A stretch of 64,000 nt of DNA from Chryseobacterium culicis (GCF_002979755.1 NZ_PCPP01000002.1:682001-746000), one strand, 5' to 3'; positions 8,999 to 18,098 are shown, counted from the first letter of the stretch. Numbers and translations: made by a program. Notes: generated by a model from the sequence alone, not told the origin.

Positions 8999-9115
8999 AT
9001 GAAAGTAAGAGCATCAATTAAAAAAAGAAGCGCTGATTGCAAAATCGTACGCAGAAAAGGTGTACTGTTCGTAATCAACAAGAAGAACCCAAAATTTAAA
9101 CAAAGACAAGGTTAA
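8999..9115 (+). CDS. rpmJ: 50S ribosomal protein L36, zinc-free type
   Basis: A 38-codon gene begins at ATG 8999: [20 protein letters not shown], ending NPKFKQRQG. Length and pattern are those of L36. Of the four zinc ligands of the C-type form (CxxC, C, H) only Cys14 remains; the others are Ser11, Asn27 and a non-His residue, so this is a zinc-independent L36. It lies 7 bp before rpsM. Confidence 0.96.
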   Translation: MKVRASIKKRSADCKIVRRKGVLFVINKKNPKFKQRQG

Positions 9116-9122
9116 TTAAATT

Positions 9123-9500
9123 ATGGCGAGAATTGCAGGTATTGATTTACCAAAAAACAAAAGAGGAGTTATCGGTTTAACTTACATCTACGGAGTTGGA
9201 AGAAGTACTTCTTCTGAAATCCTTAAAGCTGCCGGTATCAGCGAAGACAAAAAAGTCAACGAATGGAATGACGATGAATTGGCTGCAATCAGAACTTATA
9301 TCCTAGAAAACGTAAAAGTTGAAGGAGAATTAAGATCTGAAGTGCAATTGAACATCAAGAGATTGATGGACATAGGATGCCAACGAGGAATACGTCACAG
9401 ACTTGGATTACCTTTAAGAGGCCAGAGAACGAAAAACAACTCTAGAACCCGAAAAGGAAAGAGAAAAACTGTTGCTAACAAGAAAAAAGCTAGTAAATAA
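9123..9500 (+). CDS. rpsM: 30S ribosomal protein S13
   Basis: The 125-residue protein starts [26 protein letters not shown] and has the C-terminal basic [25 protein letters not shown] signature. S13 sits at the top of the 30S head and contacts tRNA and L5. It is the first gene of the alpha-operon part and lies 7 bp after rpmJ. Confidence 0.97.
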   Translation: MARIAGIDLPKNKRGVIGLTYIYGVGRSTSSEILKAAGISEDKKVNEWNDDELAAIRTYILENVKVEGELRSEVQLNIKRLMDIGCQRGIRHRLGLPLRGQRTKNNSRTRKGKRKTVANKKKASK

Positions 9501-9512
9501 TCGTTAGGAATT

Positions 9513-9902
9513 ATGGCAAAACAAACTAAAGTAGTTAAGAAAAGAAAAGTAAAAGTTGAAGCTATTGGTGAAGCACATATTCAGGCTTCTTTCAATAACA
9601 TCATCATTTCTTTAACAAATAAAAACGGAGAGGTTATCTCTTGGGCTTCTGCCGGTAAAATGGGTTTCAGAGGTTCTAAAAAGAATACTCCATTTGCTGC
9701 TCAGATGGCAGCTGAAAATTGCTCTGCTGTAGCTCACGAAGCTGGTTTAAGAAGAGTAAAGGTGTTTGTGAAAGGTCCAGGTGCAGGTAGAGAATCTGCA
9801 ATCAGATCTATCCACAATTCAGGAATTGAAGTTTCAGAAATCGTTGACGTGACTCCTATGCCACACAACGGATGTAGACCACCAAAAAGAAGAAGAGTTT
9901 AA
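9513..9902 (+). CDS. rpsK: 30S ribosomal protein S11
   Basis: This 129-residue protein contains [29 protein letters not shown] and the invariant C-terminal [16 protein letters not shown]11 lies on the 30S platform near the mRNA exit. It starts 12 bp after rpsM and ends 19 bp before rpsD. Confidence 0.98.
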   Translation: MAKQTKVVKKRKVKVEAIGEAHIQASFNNIIISLTNKNGEVISWASAGKMGFRGSKKNTPFAAQMAAENCSAVAHEAGLRRVKVFVKGPGAGRESAIRSIHNSGIEVSEIVDVTPMPHNGCRPPKRRRV

Positions 9903-9921
9903 TTTTTAGAATTTACCCATT

Positions 9922-10530
9922 ATGGCAAGATATATTGGACCTAAAACTAAGATTGCTAGAAAGTTTGGTGCTGCAATCTACGGAGATGATAAAAACTTCG
10001 AAAAGAGAAAAAACCAACCGCCAGGACAACACGGTCCTAACAAAAGAAGAGGTGCTAAAAAATCAGAATACGCAGTTCAGTTGGCTGAAAAACAAAAAGC
10101 TAAATATACTTACGGTATCTTAGAAAGACAGTTTGCTAACTTATTTGAAAAAGCACACAGAAGCAAAGGAGTAACAGGTGAAGTGCTATTACAACTTTGT
10201 GAATCAAGATTGGATAACGTTGTATACAGATTAGGGTTTGCTAAAACTAGATCTGGTGCAAGACAATTAGTTTCTCACAGACACATCACTGTGAACGGAG
10301 AAATTCTTAATATCCCTTCTTACTTGGTAAAAGCTGGTGATGTAATCACTGTAAGAGAAAAGTCTAAGTCTCTTGAAGTTGTTACCAATGCATTGGCTTC
10401 TAAGTCAAACTATGAGTGGTTACAATTCAACGATGAGAAGAAAGAAGGTACCTTCATTTCTGCTCCAGAAAGAATCCAAATTCCGGAGGACATTAAGGAG
10501 AACCTTATCGTCGAACTTTACTCTAAATAA
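9922..10530 (+). CDS. rpsD: 30S ribosomal protein S4
   Basis: The 202-residue protein has the S4 N-terminal domain ([16 protein letters not shown]) and an S4 RNA-binding domain near residues 95-150 ([26 protein letters not shown]). It nucleates 30S assembly, and in E. coli it represses the alpha operon. It lies 19 bp after rpsK and 33 bp before rpoA. Confidence 0.97.
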   Translation: MARYIGPKTKIARKFGAAIYGDDKNFEKRKNQPPGQHGPNKRRGAKKSEYAVQLAEKQKAKYTYGILERQFANLFEKAHRSKGVTGEVLLQLCESRLDNVVYRLGFAKTRSGARQLVSHRHITVNGEILNIPSYLVKAGDVITVREKSKSLEVVTNALASKSNYEWLQFNDEKKEGTFISAPERIQIPEDIKENLIVELYSK

Positions 10531-10563
10531 TTTTTTAATCAAATTTTTGCTCAACCCAATAAT

Positions 10564-11559
10564 ATGGCAATTTTACAATTCATAAAACCCGATAAAGTAA
10601 TTTTACTTAACTCTGATGAATTTAAAGGTCAATTTGAATTCAGACCTTTAGAACCAGGTTTCGGGCTTACAATCGGTAATGCTTTGAGAAGAGTGTTGCT
10701 TTCTTCTCTGGAAGGATACGCTATTTCATCTATCAAAATAGAAGGTGTAGAGCACGAATTTTCAACTATTCCAGGAGTAATCGAAGACGTTACCGAAATT
10801 ATTCTTAACCTTAAGCAGGTAAGATTAAAAGCTTCAGCAGAAGGCCAGGCTAACGAGCAGGTTGTTGCTAAAGTTTCAGGTCAAACGATCATTACTGCTG
10901 GTGATTTAGGAAAATCGATCAACGGATTCGAGGTATTAAACCCGGATTTAATGATTTGTAACCTAAATACTGATGTAACTTTCGAAATTACTTTCAATAT
11001 TGAAAAAGGTAGAGGATATGTTCCTTCAGAACAAAATAAGTCAAACAATGCTCCTGTAGGAACAATTGCCATTGACTCTATTTTCACGCCGATCAAGAAA
11101 GTACAATACAGCATTGAAAATTATCGTGTAGAGCAAAAAACAGACTACGAAAAACTTGTATTAGATATAGAAACTGACGGGTCTATCAGCCCTCAGAATG
11201 CTTTAACTGAAGCTTCTAAGATATTAATTTATCACTTCATGTTATTCTCTGATGAGAGAATCACGCTTGAAACAGAAGCTGTAAAAGCATCTATCCAGTA
11301 CGATGAAGAAACTCTTCACACAAGACAACTTCTTAAGTCTAAATTAGCAGATATGGATCTTTCCGTAAGAGCCCTTAACTGTCTAAAAGCAGCTGAAGTA
11401 GAAACTCTTGGAGAATTAGTTTCTTACAGTAAGTCTGATTTGATGAAATTCAGAAATTTTGGTAAAAAATCTTTGACAGAACTAGAAGAATTAGTGCATT
11501 CAAAAGGTCTTAACTTCGGTTTCGACGTTGCAAAATATAAGTTAGACGCTGATAAATAA
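10564..11559 (+). CDS. rpoA: RNA polymerase alpha subunit
   Basis: This 331-residue protein has the N-terminal dimerisation domain ([23 protein letters not shown], about residues 29-51; [16 protein letters not shown]) and a C-terminal helix-hairpin-helix alpha-CTD ([20 protein letters not shown]). It is the scaffold for polymerase assembly and the target of some activators. It is embedded in the alpha operon between rpsD and rplQ, the usual position. Confidence 0.98.
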   Translation: MAILQFIKPDKVILLNSDEFKGQFEFRPLEPGFGLTIGNALRRVLLSSLEGYAISSIKIEGVEHEFSTIPGVIEDVTEIILNLKQVRLKASAEGQANEQVVAKVSGQTIITAGDLGKSINGFEVLNPDLMICNLNTDVTFEITFNIEKGRGYVPSEQNKSNNAPVGTIAIDSIFTPIKKVQYSIENYRVEQKTDYEKLVLDIETDGSISPQNALTEASKILIYHFMLFSDERITLETEAVKASIQYDEETLHTRQLLKSKLADMDLSVRALNCLKAAEVETLGELVSYSKSDLMKFRNFGKKSLTELEELVHSKGLNFGFDVAKYKLDADK

Positions 11560-11565
11560 TTAATA

Positions 11566-12087
11566 ATGAGACACGGTAAAAAATTCAATCACTTAGGAAG
11601 AACAGCTTCTCACAGAAGTGCTTTACTTTCTAATATGGCTTGTTCTCTAATTGAGCATAAAAGAATCAACACTACTGTAGCTAAAGCTAAAGCTTTAAGA
11701 GTATATGTTGAGCCTCTATTAACAAAAGCAAAAGAAGATACTACACATAACAGAAGAGTAGTATTCTCTTACCTTCAAAATAAATTTGCGGTTGCTGAAT
11801 TATTCAGAACTGTAGCTCCTAAAATCGCTGAAAGAAACGGTGGTTATACAAGAATCATTAAGACAGGTTTCAGACCAGGTGATGCTGCTGATATGGCTCT
11901 TATCGAATTAGTAGATTTCAACGAGCTTTACAACCCTAATGCTGAAGAGAAAAAAGCTACAAGAAGAAGCAGAAGATCAACTGCTGCACCTAAAAAAGCT
12001 GAAGCAGTAGTTGCTGAAGCTCCTGCAGTAGAAGAGAAAGTAGAAGAAGCTAAAGCTGATACTACTGAAGAAAAAACTGAAGAATAA
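11566..12087 (+). CDS. rplQ: 50S ribosomal protein L17 with acidic C-terminal tail
   Basis: The first 125 or so residues are a normal L17 ([37 protein letters not shown]). A low-complexity Ala/Glu/Lys tail of about 48 residues (basic TRRSRRST, then alternating Ala/Val/Glu/Lys, ending EEKTEE) extends it to 173 residues. Such tails are seen in Bacteroidota L17 as far as I recall; their function is unknown. It is the last gene of the ribosomal cluster and is followed by a strong terminator. Confidence 0.96.
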   Translation: MRHGKKFNHLGRTASHRSALLSNMACSLIEHKRINTTVAKAKALRVYVEPLLTKAKEDTTHNRRVVFSYLQNKFAVAELFRTVAPKIAERNGGYTRIIKTGFRPGDAADMALIELVDFNELYNPNAEEKKATRRSRRSTAAPKKAEAVVAEAPAVEEKVEEAKADTTEEKTEE

Positions 12088-12107
12088 TATTCATTCAGAT
12101 ATAAATG

Positions 12108-12140
12108 AAAAACCATCCGGAATCCGGATGGTTTTTTTTT
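12108..12140 (+). terminator. Intrinsic terminator of the ribosomal cluster
   Basis: CCATCCGG (12113-12120) pairs with CCGGATGG (12124-12131) around a 3-nt loop, flanked by A-tract/T-tract pairs and followed by nine T residues. It lies 20 bp after the rplQ stop and ends the S10-spc-alpha cluster. Confidence 0.92.
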
Positions 12141-12167
12141 GTTTTATAATCAAAGAACAAGATCTTA

Positions 12168-12602
12168 TTATATTTTCGTTCTTTTCAACTCAATAATATT
12201 ATTACCCTGTTCAAGGTGAAGGCTGTCTCCTTTTACGCGTGCAGTCATATCATCTTTCTTGTAAATGGTTTCATCACCCTTTGTTTCTGTTTTTGGCAGG
12301 GTGAATGTTTTCTTATTGCTGGTAATAGCTACTGTACTTTCTTTCGGATCGTTTTTGAAAACAACCTTTACCAGAGTACCATCTGTAGCTTTATAAACAA
12401 AATCTGTTTTTTCGATTTTTTTACCATTTATATCTACTGTTGATGAACTTTGAGTCACAGAATCTATTTTTCCGTTGCTATCTGTGATTACAGTTTCTGA
12501 ACTGTCTGTTTTGATAATGCTTTTGTTTCCGCTTTCACTTTTTTTACAGCTCACTACAGCCAATGCAAGTACAGCACCTAATGCTAAAAGACTTTTTTTC
12601 AT
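12168..12602 (-). CDS. Small hypothetical lipoprotein
   Basis: This 144-residue protein has a lipoprotein signal peptide: MKKSLLALGAVLALAVVSC, with the lipobox Cys at about residue 19. The mature part is hydrophilic, rich in Ser, Thr and Lys, and predicted mostly beta (VDINGKKIEKTDFVYKATDG). No family is recognised. It is transcribed divergently from the GH35 gene and convergently with rplQ. Envelope location is inferred from the lipobox only. Confidence 0.75.
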   Translation of the reverse strand: MKKSLLALGAVLALAVVSCKKSESGNKSIIKTDSSETVITDSNGKIDSVTQSSSTVDINGKKIEKTDFVYKATDGTLVKVVFKNDPKESTVAITSNKKTFTLPKTETKGDETIYKKDDMTARVKGDSLHLEQGNNIIELKRTKI

Positions 12603-12668
12603 GATTATATTATTTGATATTCAATATGATTTTTATACTTTAATTTTACAAAAATCATGCCTTACAAT

Positions 12669-14522
12669 ATGAGAAATTTTAACCGTTATTTATGCATATT
12701 TCTTTTATTTTTCTCCTTGAATACTATGTTTTCACAAAAGGGGAATTTTGAAATCAAAGATGGACATTTCTTCTTAAATGGAAAACCTTTCACAATTTAT
12801 TCCGGAGAGATGCATTATCCAAGAATTCCGTCAGAATACTGGAAGCATCGTATGCAGATGATGAAAGCAATGGGTTTGAATACAGTGACCACTTATGTTT
12901 TTTGGAATTATCATGAAGAAGCTCCGGGGAAATGGAATTTTTCAGGCGAGAAAAACTTGCAGAAGTTTATAAAAACAGCCCAGGAAGTAGGTTTATATGT
13001 GATCATCCGTCCGGGACCTTATGTTTGTGCAGAGTGGGAATTTGGCGGATATCCATGGTGGCTGCAAAAGAATAAAGACCTTGAAATAAGAAGAGATAAT
13101 AAATCCTTTTTAGAAGAATGTAATAAATACATCCATCAGTTGGCAAAACAGATCGTACCGCTGCAGATTAATAATGGAGGACCTGTGATTATGGTACAGG
13201 CAGAAAATGAATTTGGATCATATGCCGCTCAGAGAAAAGACATTCCTCTTGAAGAGCACAGGAAATACAGCCATAAGATCAAAGAAATGTTATTGAAAAA
13301 TGGAATTTCAGTACCGTTATTTACTTCAGATGGGAGTTCACTTTTTAAAGGAGGTTCTATTGAAGGTGCTTTACCCACAGCAAATGGAGAGAGCGATATT
13401 GATGTTTTAAAGAAAAGTATCAATGAATACAATGGAGGGAAAGGTCCTTACATGGTGGCAGAATATTATCCGGGTTGGCTGGATCATTGGGCAGAACCTT
13501 TTGTTAAGGTTTCCACAGAAGAAGTCGTAAAGCAAACAAAGCTGTATATAGAAAATGGTATTTCTTTTAATTATTATATGATTCATGGGGGAACTAACTT
13601 TGGGTTTACGAGCGGAGCCAATTACGATAAGGATCATGACATCCAGCCGGATCTTACCAGCTATGATTATAATGCTCCCATCAGTGAAGCAGGATGGGCT
13701 ACCTCTAAATACAATGCTTTGAGAGAAATTTTTCAAAAAATAAACAAGCATACACTTCCTGACGTTCCAAAGCCCATCAAAGTGATTACGATTCCTGCAA
13801 TTGAATTTTCAAAAGTAAGCTGTCTTTTTGATCTTACCGATCATCAGAAACCCCTTATAAGTGACAAGCCGCTCACATTTGAAGATCTTAATTTTGGAAA
13901 CGGATATATGCTCTACAGAAGAAAGTTTGATAAAGATCAGAAAGGAAAACTGGAGATAAAAGGGTTGCGGGATTATGCGAATATCTACATCAATGGAAAA
14001 TGGAAAGGAGAAATGAACAGGATACATAAAAAGTATGATCTTGATCTTGAGATAAAATCAGGAGACCGACTGGAGATTCTGGTGGAAAATATGGGTAGGG
14101 TTAATTACGGAGCAGAGATTGTGCATAATCTAAAAGGAATTATAAGCCCTGTGAAAATGAATGGGATTGAGATGGTTGGAAACTGGGAAATGCTTCCTCT
14201 GCCATTTGATACTTTTCCTAAACATCATTTTAAAAGTAAAGATATTGCAGACCATTCACCAGTGATTCAGGAAGCTGAATTTACCCTTGATGAAACGGGA
14301 GATACTTTTCTTGATATGAGAAATTTTGGAAAAGGAATTGTTTTCATCAACGGAAAAAATGCAGGAAGATACTGGAGTACTGCAGGGCCCCAACAAACAC
14401 TTTACATTCCTGGAGTATGGCTGAAAAAGGGTAAAAACCTCATTCAAATCTTTGAACAGATTGAGTTTCATTCTACTATAAGCAGTATTGATCATCCTAT
14501 TCTTGATCAACTTATGAAATAA
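12669..14522 (+). CDS. GH35 beta-galactosidase, secreted
   Basis: This is a glycoside hydrolase family 35 protein that hydrolyses terminal beta-galactosides. The N-terminus is a signal peptide (RYLCIFLLFFSLNTMFSQ). Family marks are YSGEMHYPRIP, VIIRPGPYVCAEWEFGG, the acid/base Glu in QAENEFGSY (about residue 181 from this start) and the nucleophile Glu in VAEYYPGWLDHW (about 265). The C-terminal third holds beta domains of the galactose-binding type (INGKWKGEMNR; FINGKNAGRYW). I use ATG 12669; an in-frame ATG at 12657 would add four residues. There is no receptor pair or polysaccharide locus next to it. The GH35 assignment is firm, the substrate is not. Confidence 0.93.
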   Translation: MRNFNRYLCIFLLFFSLNTMFSQKGNFEIKDGHFFLNGKPFTIYSGEMHYPRIPSEYWKHRMQMMKAMGLNTVTTYVFWNYHEEAPGKWNFSGEKNLQKFIKTAQEVGLYVIIRPGPYVCAEWEFGGYPWWLQKNKDLEIRRDNKSFLEECNKYIHQLAKQIVPLQINNGGPVIMVQAENEFGSYAAQRKDIPLEEHRKYSHKIKEMLLKNGISVPLFTSDGSSLFKGGSIEGALPTANGESDIDVLKKSINEYNGGKGPYMVAEYYPGWLDHWAEPFVKVSTEEVVKQTKLYIENGISFNYYMIHGGTNFGFTSGANYDKDHDIQPDLTSYDYNAPISEAGWATSKYNALREIFQKINKHTLPDVPKPIKVITIPAIEFSKVSCLFDLTDHQKPLISDKPLTFEDLNFGNGYMLYRRKFDKDQKGKLEIKGLRDYANIYINGKWKGEMNRIHKKYDLDLEIKSGDRLEILVENMGRVNYGAEIVHNLKGIISPVKMNGIEMVGNWEMLPLPFDTFPKHHFKSKDIADHSPVIQEAEFTLDETGDTFLDMRNFGKGIVFINGKNAGRYWSTAGPQQTLYIPGVWLKKGKNLIQIFEQIEFHSTISSIDHPILDQLMK

Positions 14523-14672
14523 CAATTTATTTCATAATATGTATTAATATTTAATTGTTTTTGTTTTAATTTATTATGAAATAATTAGATTTATATTGTT
14601 TCTGAGTGGAAAATTGATTAAATTTAGTAAAACTAAAAGACTGAAACCATCACGGCAAACTCAAACACTAAT

Positions 14673-14720
14673 ATTACACAAAGGTGTAATTGATTTCAAA
14701 CTGTTTTCTGTTGAAATTTG
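14673..14720 (+). promoter_or_regulatory. Dyad operator and promoter of the two-component operon
   Basis: A perfect dyad ATTACAC-N4-GTGTAAT (14673-14690) directly abuts a -33 TTG (14690-14692). After a 20-bp spacer comes GAAATTTG (14713-14720), a variant of the TAnnTTTG -7 box. The start codon is 18 bp further on. The same ATTACmC-N4-GTGTAmTTGA-N19-GAAATTTG layout recurs at 17647-17694, so this is a candidate binding site of the response regulator encoded next to it (inference). Confidence 0.6.
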
Positions 14721-14738
14721 CTTCAAACAAACAAAGTC

Positions 14739-15371
14739 ATGAGCATTTCCATAGCCATAGTAGAAGACGAAAAAAACTACAACAATGCGTTGAAGAAGGT
14801 CATCAATTATCAGAAGGATATGAAAGTAATTGCTCAGTTCTTTGATGGGAATGATGCCATGATGAATCTCCCTGATATTTCCCCTGATGTCGTAATGATG
14901 GATATCCAGCTACAGGATATGCTCGGAATCGAAATCATAGAAAAGCTCCGAAAAGAAATGCCCAATACACAGTTTATCATGTGTACCAGTTTTGATGATG
15001 ATGAAAAAATCTTTAATTCTTTAAAAGCTGGCGCAATGGGATACCTGGTAAAAGGAGAAAGCATGGATAAGATTCTTTCGTCTATACGGGATGTGTACCA
15101 TGGAGGTGCTCCTATGAGTTTCTCTATTGCAAGAAGGGTATTGATGCATTTCGAAAAAAAACTTCCGGAAATAAAAGGCTTTGATGAACTTACGGAACGC
15201 GAAAAGGAAATTCTTGAACTTCTTTCACAGGGGCTGCTCTACAAAGAGATTGCAGATCAGAAATTCATCAGCATTGATACCGTAAAAAAACACGTAGGAA
15301 ATATTTACAGAAAACTCCACGTAAACAATAAAGTGGAGGCCGTTAATAAATTTAATCAATCAAAAAACTAA
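14739..15371 (+). CDS. Response regulator, NarL/LuxR family
   Basis: The 210-residue protein has an N-terminal receiver domain (acidic pair near residues 9-11, phospho-acceptor Asp55 in VVMMD, Lys near 105 in YLVKGES) and a C-terminal LuxR-type helix-turn-helix (LTEREKEILELLSQGLLYKEIA, then SIDTVKKHVGNIYRKL). The ATG at 14739 matches the family N-terminus; a TTG 21 bp upstream is unlikely. It opens a four-gene operon with a histidine kinase as its last gene, so the pair is the probable two-component system. The dyad upstream suggests autoregulation. The stimulus is unknown. Confidence 0.93.
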   Translation: MSISIAIVEDEKNYNNALKKVINYQKDMKVIAQFFDGNDAMMNLPDISPDVVMMDIQLQDMLGIEIIEKLRKEMPNTQFIMCTSFDDDEKIFNSLKAGAMGYLVKGESMDKILSSIRDVYHGGAPMSFSIARRVLMHFEKKLPEIKGFDELTEREKEILELLSQGLLYKEIADQKFISIDTVKKHVGNIYRKLHVNNKVEAVNKFNQSKN

Positions 15372-15377
15372 GAAATC

Positions 15378-16220
15378 ATGGAAAACAACAATTACAATCA
15401 AGAAGTTATCAAAAATGTGAAACAACATGTTGGAGATAAGCTTAAAAATTTGGTCTACAGTAAAACTGAAGGAGCGTTAGAAAGCGTACATCATGATGTT
15501 GGTGTAATGTTCATGTACCAGGCTAGTTCCGGGGTTCTTGAAATACTTAATACAGACAATAAGCGACATTATTTAGATGGTTACATTTTAGATATCAGTA
15601 CAATTGAAACATTATATAATGAATATAGTTCAATAGGAAATGGATTGCAATTTAATTTTATTTTCTTGACAAGAGATGAGTACGTTAAGCTTACTGGAGA
15701 TAGTTCAGTATTAGATATTTCTGAGCTTTCAAATGAATTTTTGTATTTGGTGGTTACCCCATTAGATAATCATAATAACCCATTCAATAGACATTTTGTT
15801 ATTTTTAATCTGAATTATGCATTTGACATCAATAGTATTATTGTAAGCGAATCAGATTTCATTACTCTCCGCAATAATTTCCTAAGGAATAATTTATATG
15901 AGGCTACTTCTACTTATAGCAGTCCTAAAGATGGGTCTGTACTATTGAGATATACTTGGGATAATCTAAAAGAAATTATGAATGAAACCAATTCTTCTAG
16001 AGAAAAGTATAGACAAGTACAATTTATTTTGGGCGAGGTTACTCCTTATAAGATTTTATCTGACTTTTTCAGAAGAAATCCTCAATACGGTTTGGATGAA
16101 CCAAAATATCGACGAGCCTATTCTGACCATGAAAAACAATTAACCGTTGTAGGCATGTATTTACCAGAAGAAATCAATGGTAAAGAAGGCTACTTCGATA
16201 TGGGCTCATTATATCCGTAA
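15378..16220 (+). CDS. Uncharacterised cytoplasmic protein of the signalling operon
   Basis: I do not recognise this 280-residue protein. It has no signal peptide or membrane segment, and is rich in Asn, Tyr and acidic residues. It reads like a globular alpha/beta protein (LQFNFIFLTRDEYVKL; LYLVVTPLDNHNNPFNRHFVIFNL). It starts 6 bp after the response regulator and ends 1 bp before the seven-helix protein, so it is translated with the signalling genes. A role as a sensor accessory or as an effector is only inferred from this position. Confidence 0.7.
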   Translation: MENNNYNQEVIKNVKQHVGDKLKNLVYSKTEGALESVHHDVGVMFMYQASSGVLEILNTDNKRHYLDGYILDISTIETLYNEYSSIGNGLQFNFIFLTRDEYVKLTGDSSVLDISELSNEFLYLVVTPLDNHNNPFNRHFVIFNLNYAFDINSIIVSESDFITLRNNFLRNNLYEATSTYSSPKDGSVLLRYTWDNLKEIMNETNSSREKYRQVQFILGEVTPYKILSDFFRRNPQYGLDEPKYRRAYSDHEKQLTVVGMYLPEEINGKEGYFDMGSLYP

Positions 16221-16221
16221 A

Positions 16222-16857
16222 ATGTTAATTCAAATAGTATATATTGCAGTACTCTTGGCAGCTACTGTAAAGTCTATAGTTTTAGCTGGAAAGAAAGGTC
16301 TTTCCAGCCAAAACTATTTTGCTATTTTCTTATTCCTTTCACTTTGTCTGGAACTGTATGGACATTATAAAATATTTCATAAAGAATTTGACTTTGCTTA
16401 TCTGTTTAATTATTACAGCATTTTTTTGATTATATTTTTTGGCATCTACTATGCTAAAATTTTCCCTAAGAAACTCAGCATATTTTTCCGGTATGTTCTG
16501 ATGGCCATACTTGCCTATATTATTCTGTTTGTAAAGTTTTACAGTGATAATTATGAAAATAGATTAGGAATATTAGTGTGTTTTTATTTTATCATTAATG
16601 TGCTGGTTTGGTTTTATATCAGATTAAAAACCTTTGAAGAAATAAAAATTCTGGATGATCCACATTTTTGGGTTTCCTGTGGGTTACTTTTTTGGAGCAT
16701 TTTCTTTATTTTCAGATCTATCCCAATGTTTTTCCTTCGAGATAATGATCCAGGACTTTTACAAATTTTAAAAATTATGCAGTATTGTGTTAATATTATC
16801 ATGTATGGAATGTTCTATATTGCTTTAAGGAAATTTGAAAATAAAAACACGATATGA
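16222..16857 (+). CDS. Seven-helix membrane protein of the signalling operon
   Basis: This 211-residue protein has seven hydrophobic segments, approximately residues 1-21, 31-49, 62-81, 88-107, 114-135, 147-171 and 180-204, with short loops and no soluble domain. I choose ATG 16222, just after the upstream stop; an in-frame GTG/ATG region further upstream overlaps the previous gene. Its 3' end overlaps the kinase start in an ATGA junction, which points to translational coupling. In many Bacteroidota, seven-helix receptor modules are fused to kinases. Here receptor and kinase appear as separate chains (inference). Confidence 0.75.
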   Translation: MLIQIVYIAVLLAATVKSIVLAGKKGLSSQNYFAIFLFLSLCLELYGHYKIFHKEFDFAYLFNYYSIFLIIFFGIYYAKIFPKKLSIFFRYVLMAILAYIILFVKFYSDNYENRLGILVCFYFIINVLVWFYIRLKTFEEIKILDDPHFWVSCGLLFWSIFFIFRSIPMFFLRDNDPGLLQILKIMQYCVNIIMYGMFYIALRKFENKNTI

Positions 16858-17642
16858 AGCAACTTCCTGATACAATAAGATTGGCTTATATCATTGCTGT
16901 TATTTTGTTAATAACTTTTGTCATATTTATTGTTTTAATAGTTGTTCTGTATAATAAAAGACAGCTTTTTTTTATTCAACAGCAGCAACTCAAAGAATCC
17001 GAACACCAAAACCAGCTTCTCCAAAAAGAACTCGAAAAACAGAAAGTACTGGAACAGGAACGGGAACGTATTTCCCACGATATGCATGATGATCTTGGAG
17101 CAGGAATTTCGGCATTAAAACTTCAGGCAGAATTTCTGAAACAGAAAGCTGAAGATGATGATCTGCAAAGTGATATTGATGAGCTCTTGAAAACTTCCGA
17201 GGAAATGAATATCTCCATGCGGGAAATGCTCTGGAGCCTGAACTCTGGAAATGATACATTAGGAAGCTTTATTGATTATGCTGTCCTTTATACCGGAAAT
17301 TTTCTAAAGAAAACAAAAATCGTGGTGTACTCGGAATATGAAAGCATCATTGCAGAAACCTCCCTTTCCACTGAAATGAGGCGTAATCTTTTTCTCTGTT
17401 TAAAAGAAGCCGTTAATAATGTTTATAAACACAGTCATGCAAGTACTTTGAAACTTTCATTTTTGCAGGAAGAAAATACCTTTTCAATGAAAATTTCTGA
17501 TAACGGAACCGGGATTTCGGAGGATCAGAAAGAAGGAAATGGTCTCCGGAATATGAAAAGAAGAATGAGTGAATTGTCTGGTGAATGCAATATCCTTTCT
17601 GACAACTCCGGAACTTATCTGGTTTTTAAAATAATAGTATAA
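16854..17642 (+). CDS. Sensor histidine kinase, HisKA_3 type
   Basis: The 262-residue protein has one N-terminal transmembrane helix (about residues 9-33), a coiled-coil linker, the HisKA_3 dimerisation domain with phospho-acceptor His75 in ISHDMHDDLGAGIS, and an HATPase domain (N box LKEAVNNVYKHSHAS, G1 SDNGTGI, G2 GNGLRNMKRR). There is no periplasmic sensor domain, so sensing probably depends on the seven-helix partner encoded immediately upstream. It is the last gene of the operon and pairs with the LuxR-type regulator. Confidence 0.92.
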   Translation: MKQLPDTIRLAYIIAVILLITFVIFIVLIVVLYNKRQLFFIQQQQLKESEHQNQLLQKELEKQKVLEQERERISHDMHDDLGAGISALKLQAEFLKQKAEDDDLQSDIDELLKTSEEMNISMREMLWSLNSGNDTLGSFIDYAVLYTGNFLKKTKIVVYSEYESIIAETSLSTEMRRNLFLCLKEAVNNVYKHSHASTLKLSFLQEENTFSMKISDNGTGISEDQKEGNGLRNMKRRMSELSGECNILSDNSGTYLVFKIIV

Positions 17643-17646
17643 ATAA

Positions 17647-17694
17647 ATTACCCTTTTGTGTACTTGACAGGTACATTTTTTAGAGGGAAATTTG
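17647..17694 (+). promoter_or_regulatory. Promoter of the 109-aa gene, same layout as the operon promoter
   Basis: ATTACCC-N4-GTGTACTTGA (17647-17667) is followed after 19 bp by GAAATTTG (17687-17694), with identical spacing to 14673-14720. The TTG at 17664-17666 serves as -33 and GAAATTTG as the -7 variant. An additional short dyad TGTAC-N7-GTACA overlaps it (17659-17675). The start codon is 19 bp downstream. Confidence 0.6.
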
Positions 17695-17713
17695 ATATAT
17701 AAAATTAAAAGCC

Positions 17714-18043
17714 ATGAAAACTCTTATTAACGACAGTATTGGAGATTTAGAAGCTGCTTTAAAAAACAACAGTGATCTTCAGGAGAAGTTCAAAACAAAT
17801 CCTATAGAAGCGATTAAAAATGTAGAAATAAGAAATCCTAAAGATACAGACTATTGGATCTACAGGATTATTGTACTGATGCTTGGGCTGGCAGTCATTG
17901 CTATTATTGCAGGACTTATTCTCATTGCTTACTGGAATGACGGATCCTCCAAAGATAATCAGCTGGTCACCATCTTTGCCACCATTTCATCAGGAGCAAT
18001 AGGTGCCCTGGCTGGCCTTCTGTCTCCTTCACCCAGAAAATAA
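17714..18043 (+). CDS. Two-helix membrane protein, likely target of the adjacent two-component system
   Basis: This 109-residue protein has an acidic and amphipathic N-terminal half (about 45 residues, including LQEKFKTNPIEAIKNV) and two hydrophobic segments, about residues 48-74 and 85-104, the latter rich in Ser, Gly and Ala. No family is recognised. The FxxNPxxAI pattern is faintly like leader domains of NHLP type, but I do not rely on it. It lies 71 bp after the kinase, has its own promoter with the operon's motif, and is closed by a terminator. Confidence 0.75.
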   Translation: MKTLINDSIGDLEAALKNNSDLQEKFKTNPIEAIKNVEIRNPKDTDYWIYRIIVLMLGLAVIAIIAGLILIAYWNDGSSKDNQLVTIFATISSGAIGALAGLLSPSPRK

Positions 18044-18070
18044 TAAATAGCTTATCATAATTGTATAAAG

Positions 18071-18098
18071 AAGCTCACTTTTTAAGGTGAGCTTTTTT
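18071..18098 (+). terminator. Intrinsic terminator after the 109-aa gene
   Basis: AAGCTCAC (18071-18078) pairs with GTGAGCTT (18087-18094) around an 8-nt loop and runs into six T residues. It lies 28 bp after the stop codon and ends the signalling region before eno. Confidence 0.9.

Noticed and set aside
14718..14738. TTG start seven codons upstream for the response regulator
   Set aside because: It lies on the -7 box, and the ATG at 14739 gives the standard receiver-domain N-terminus.
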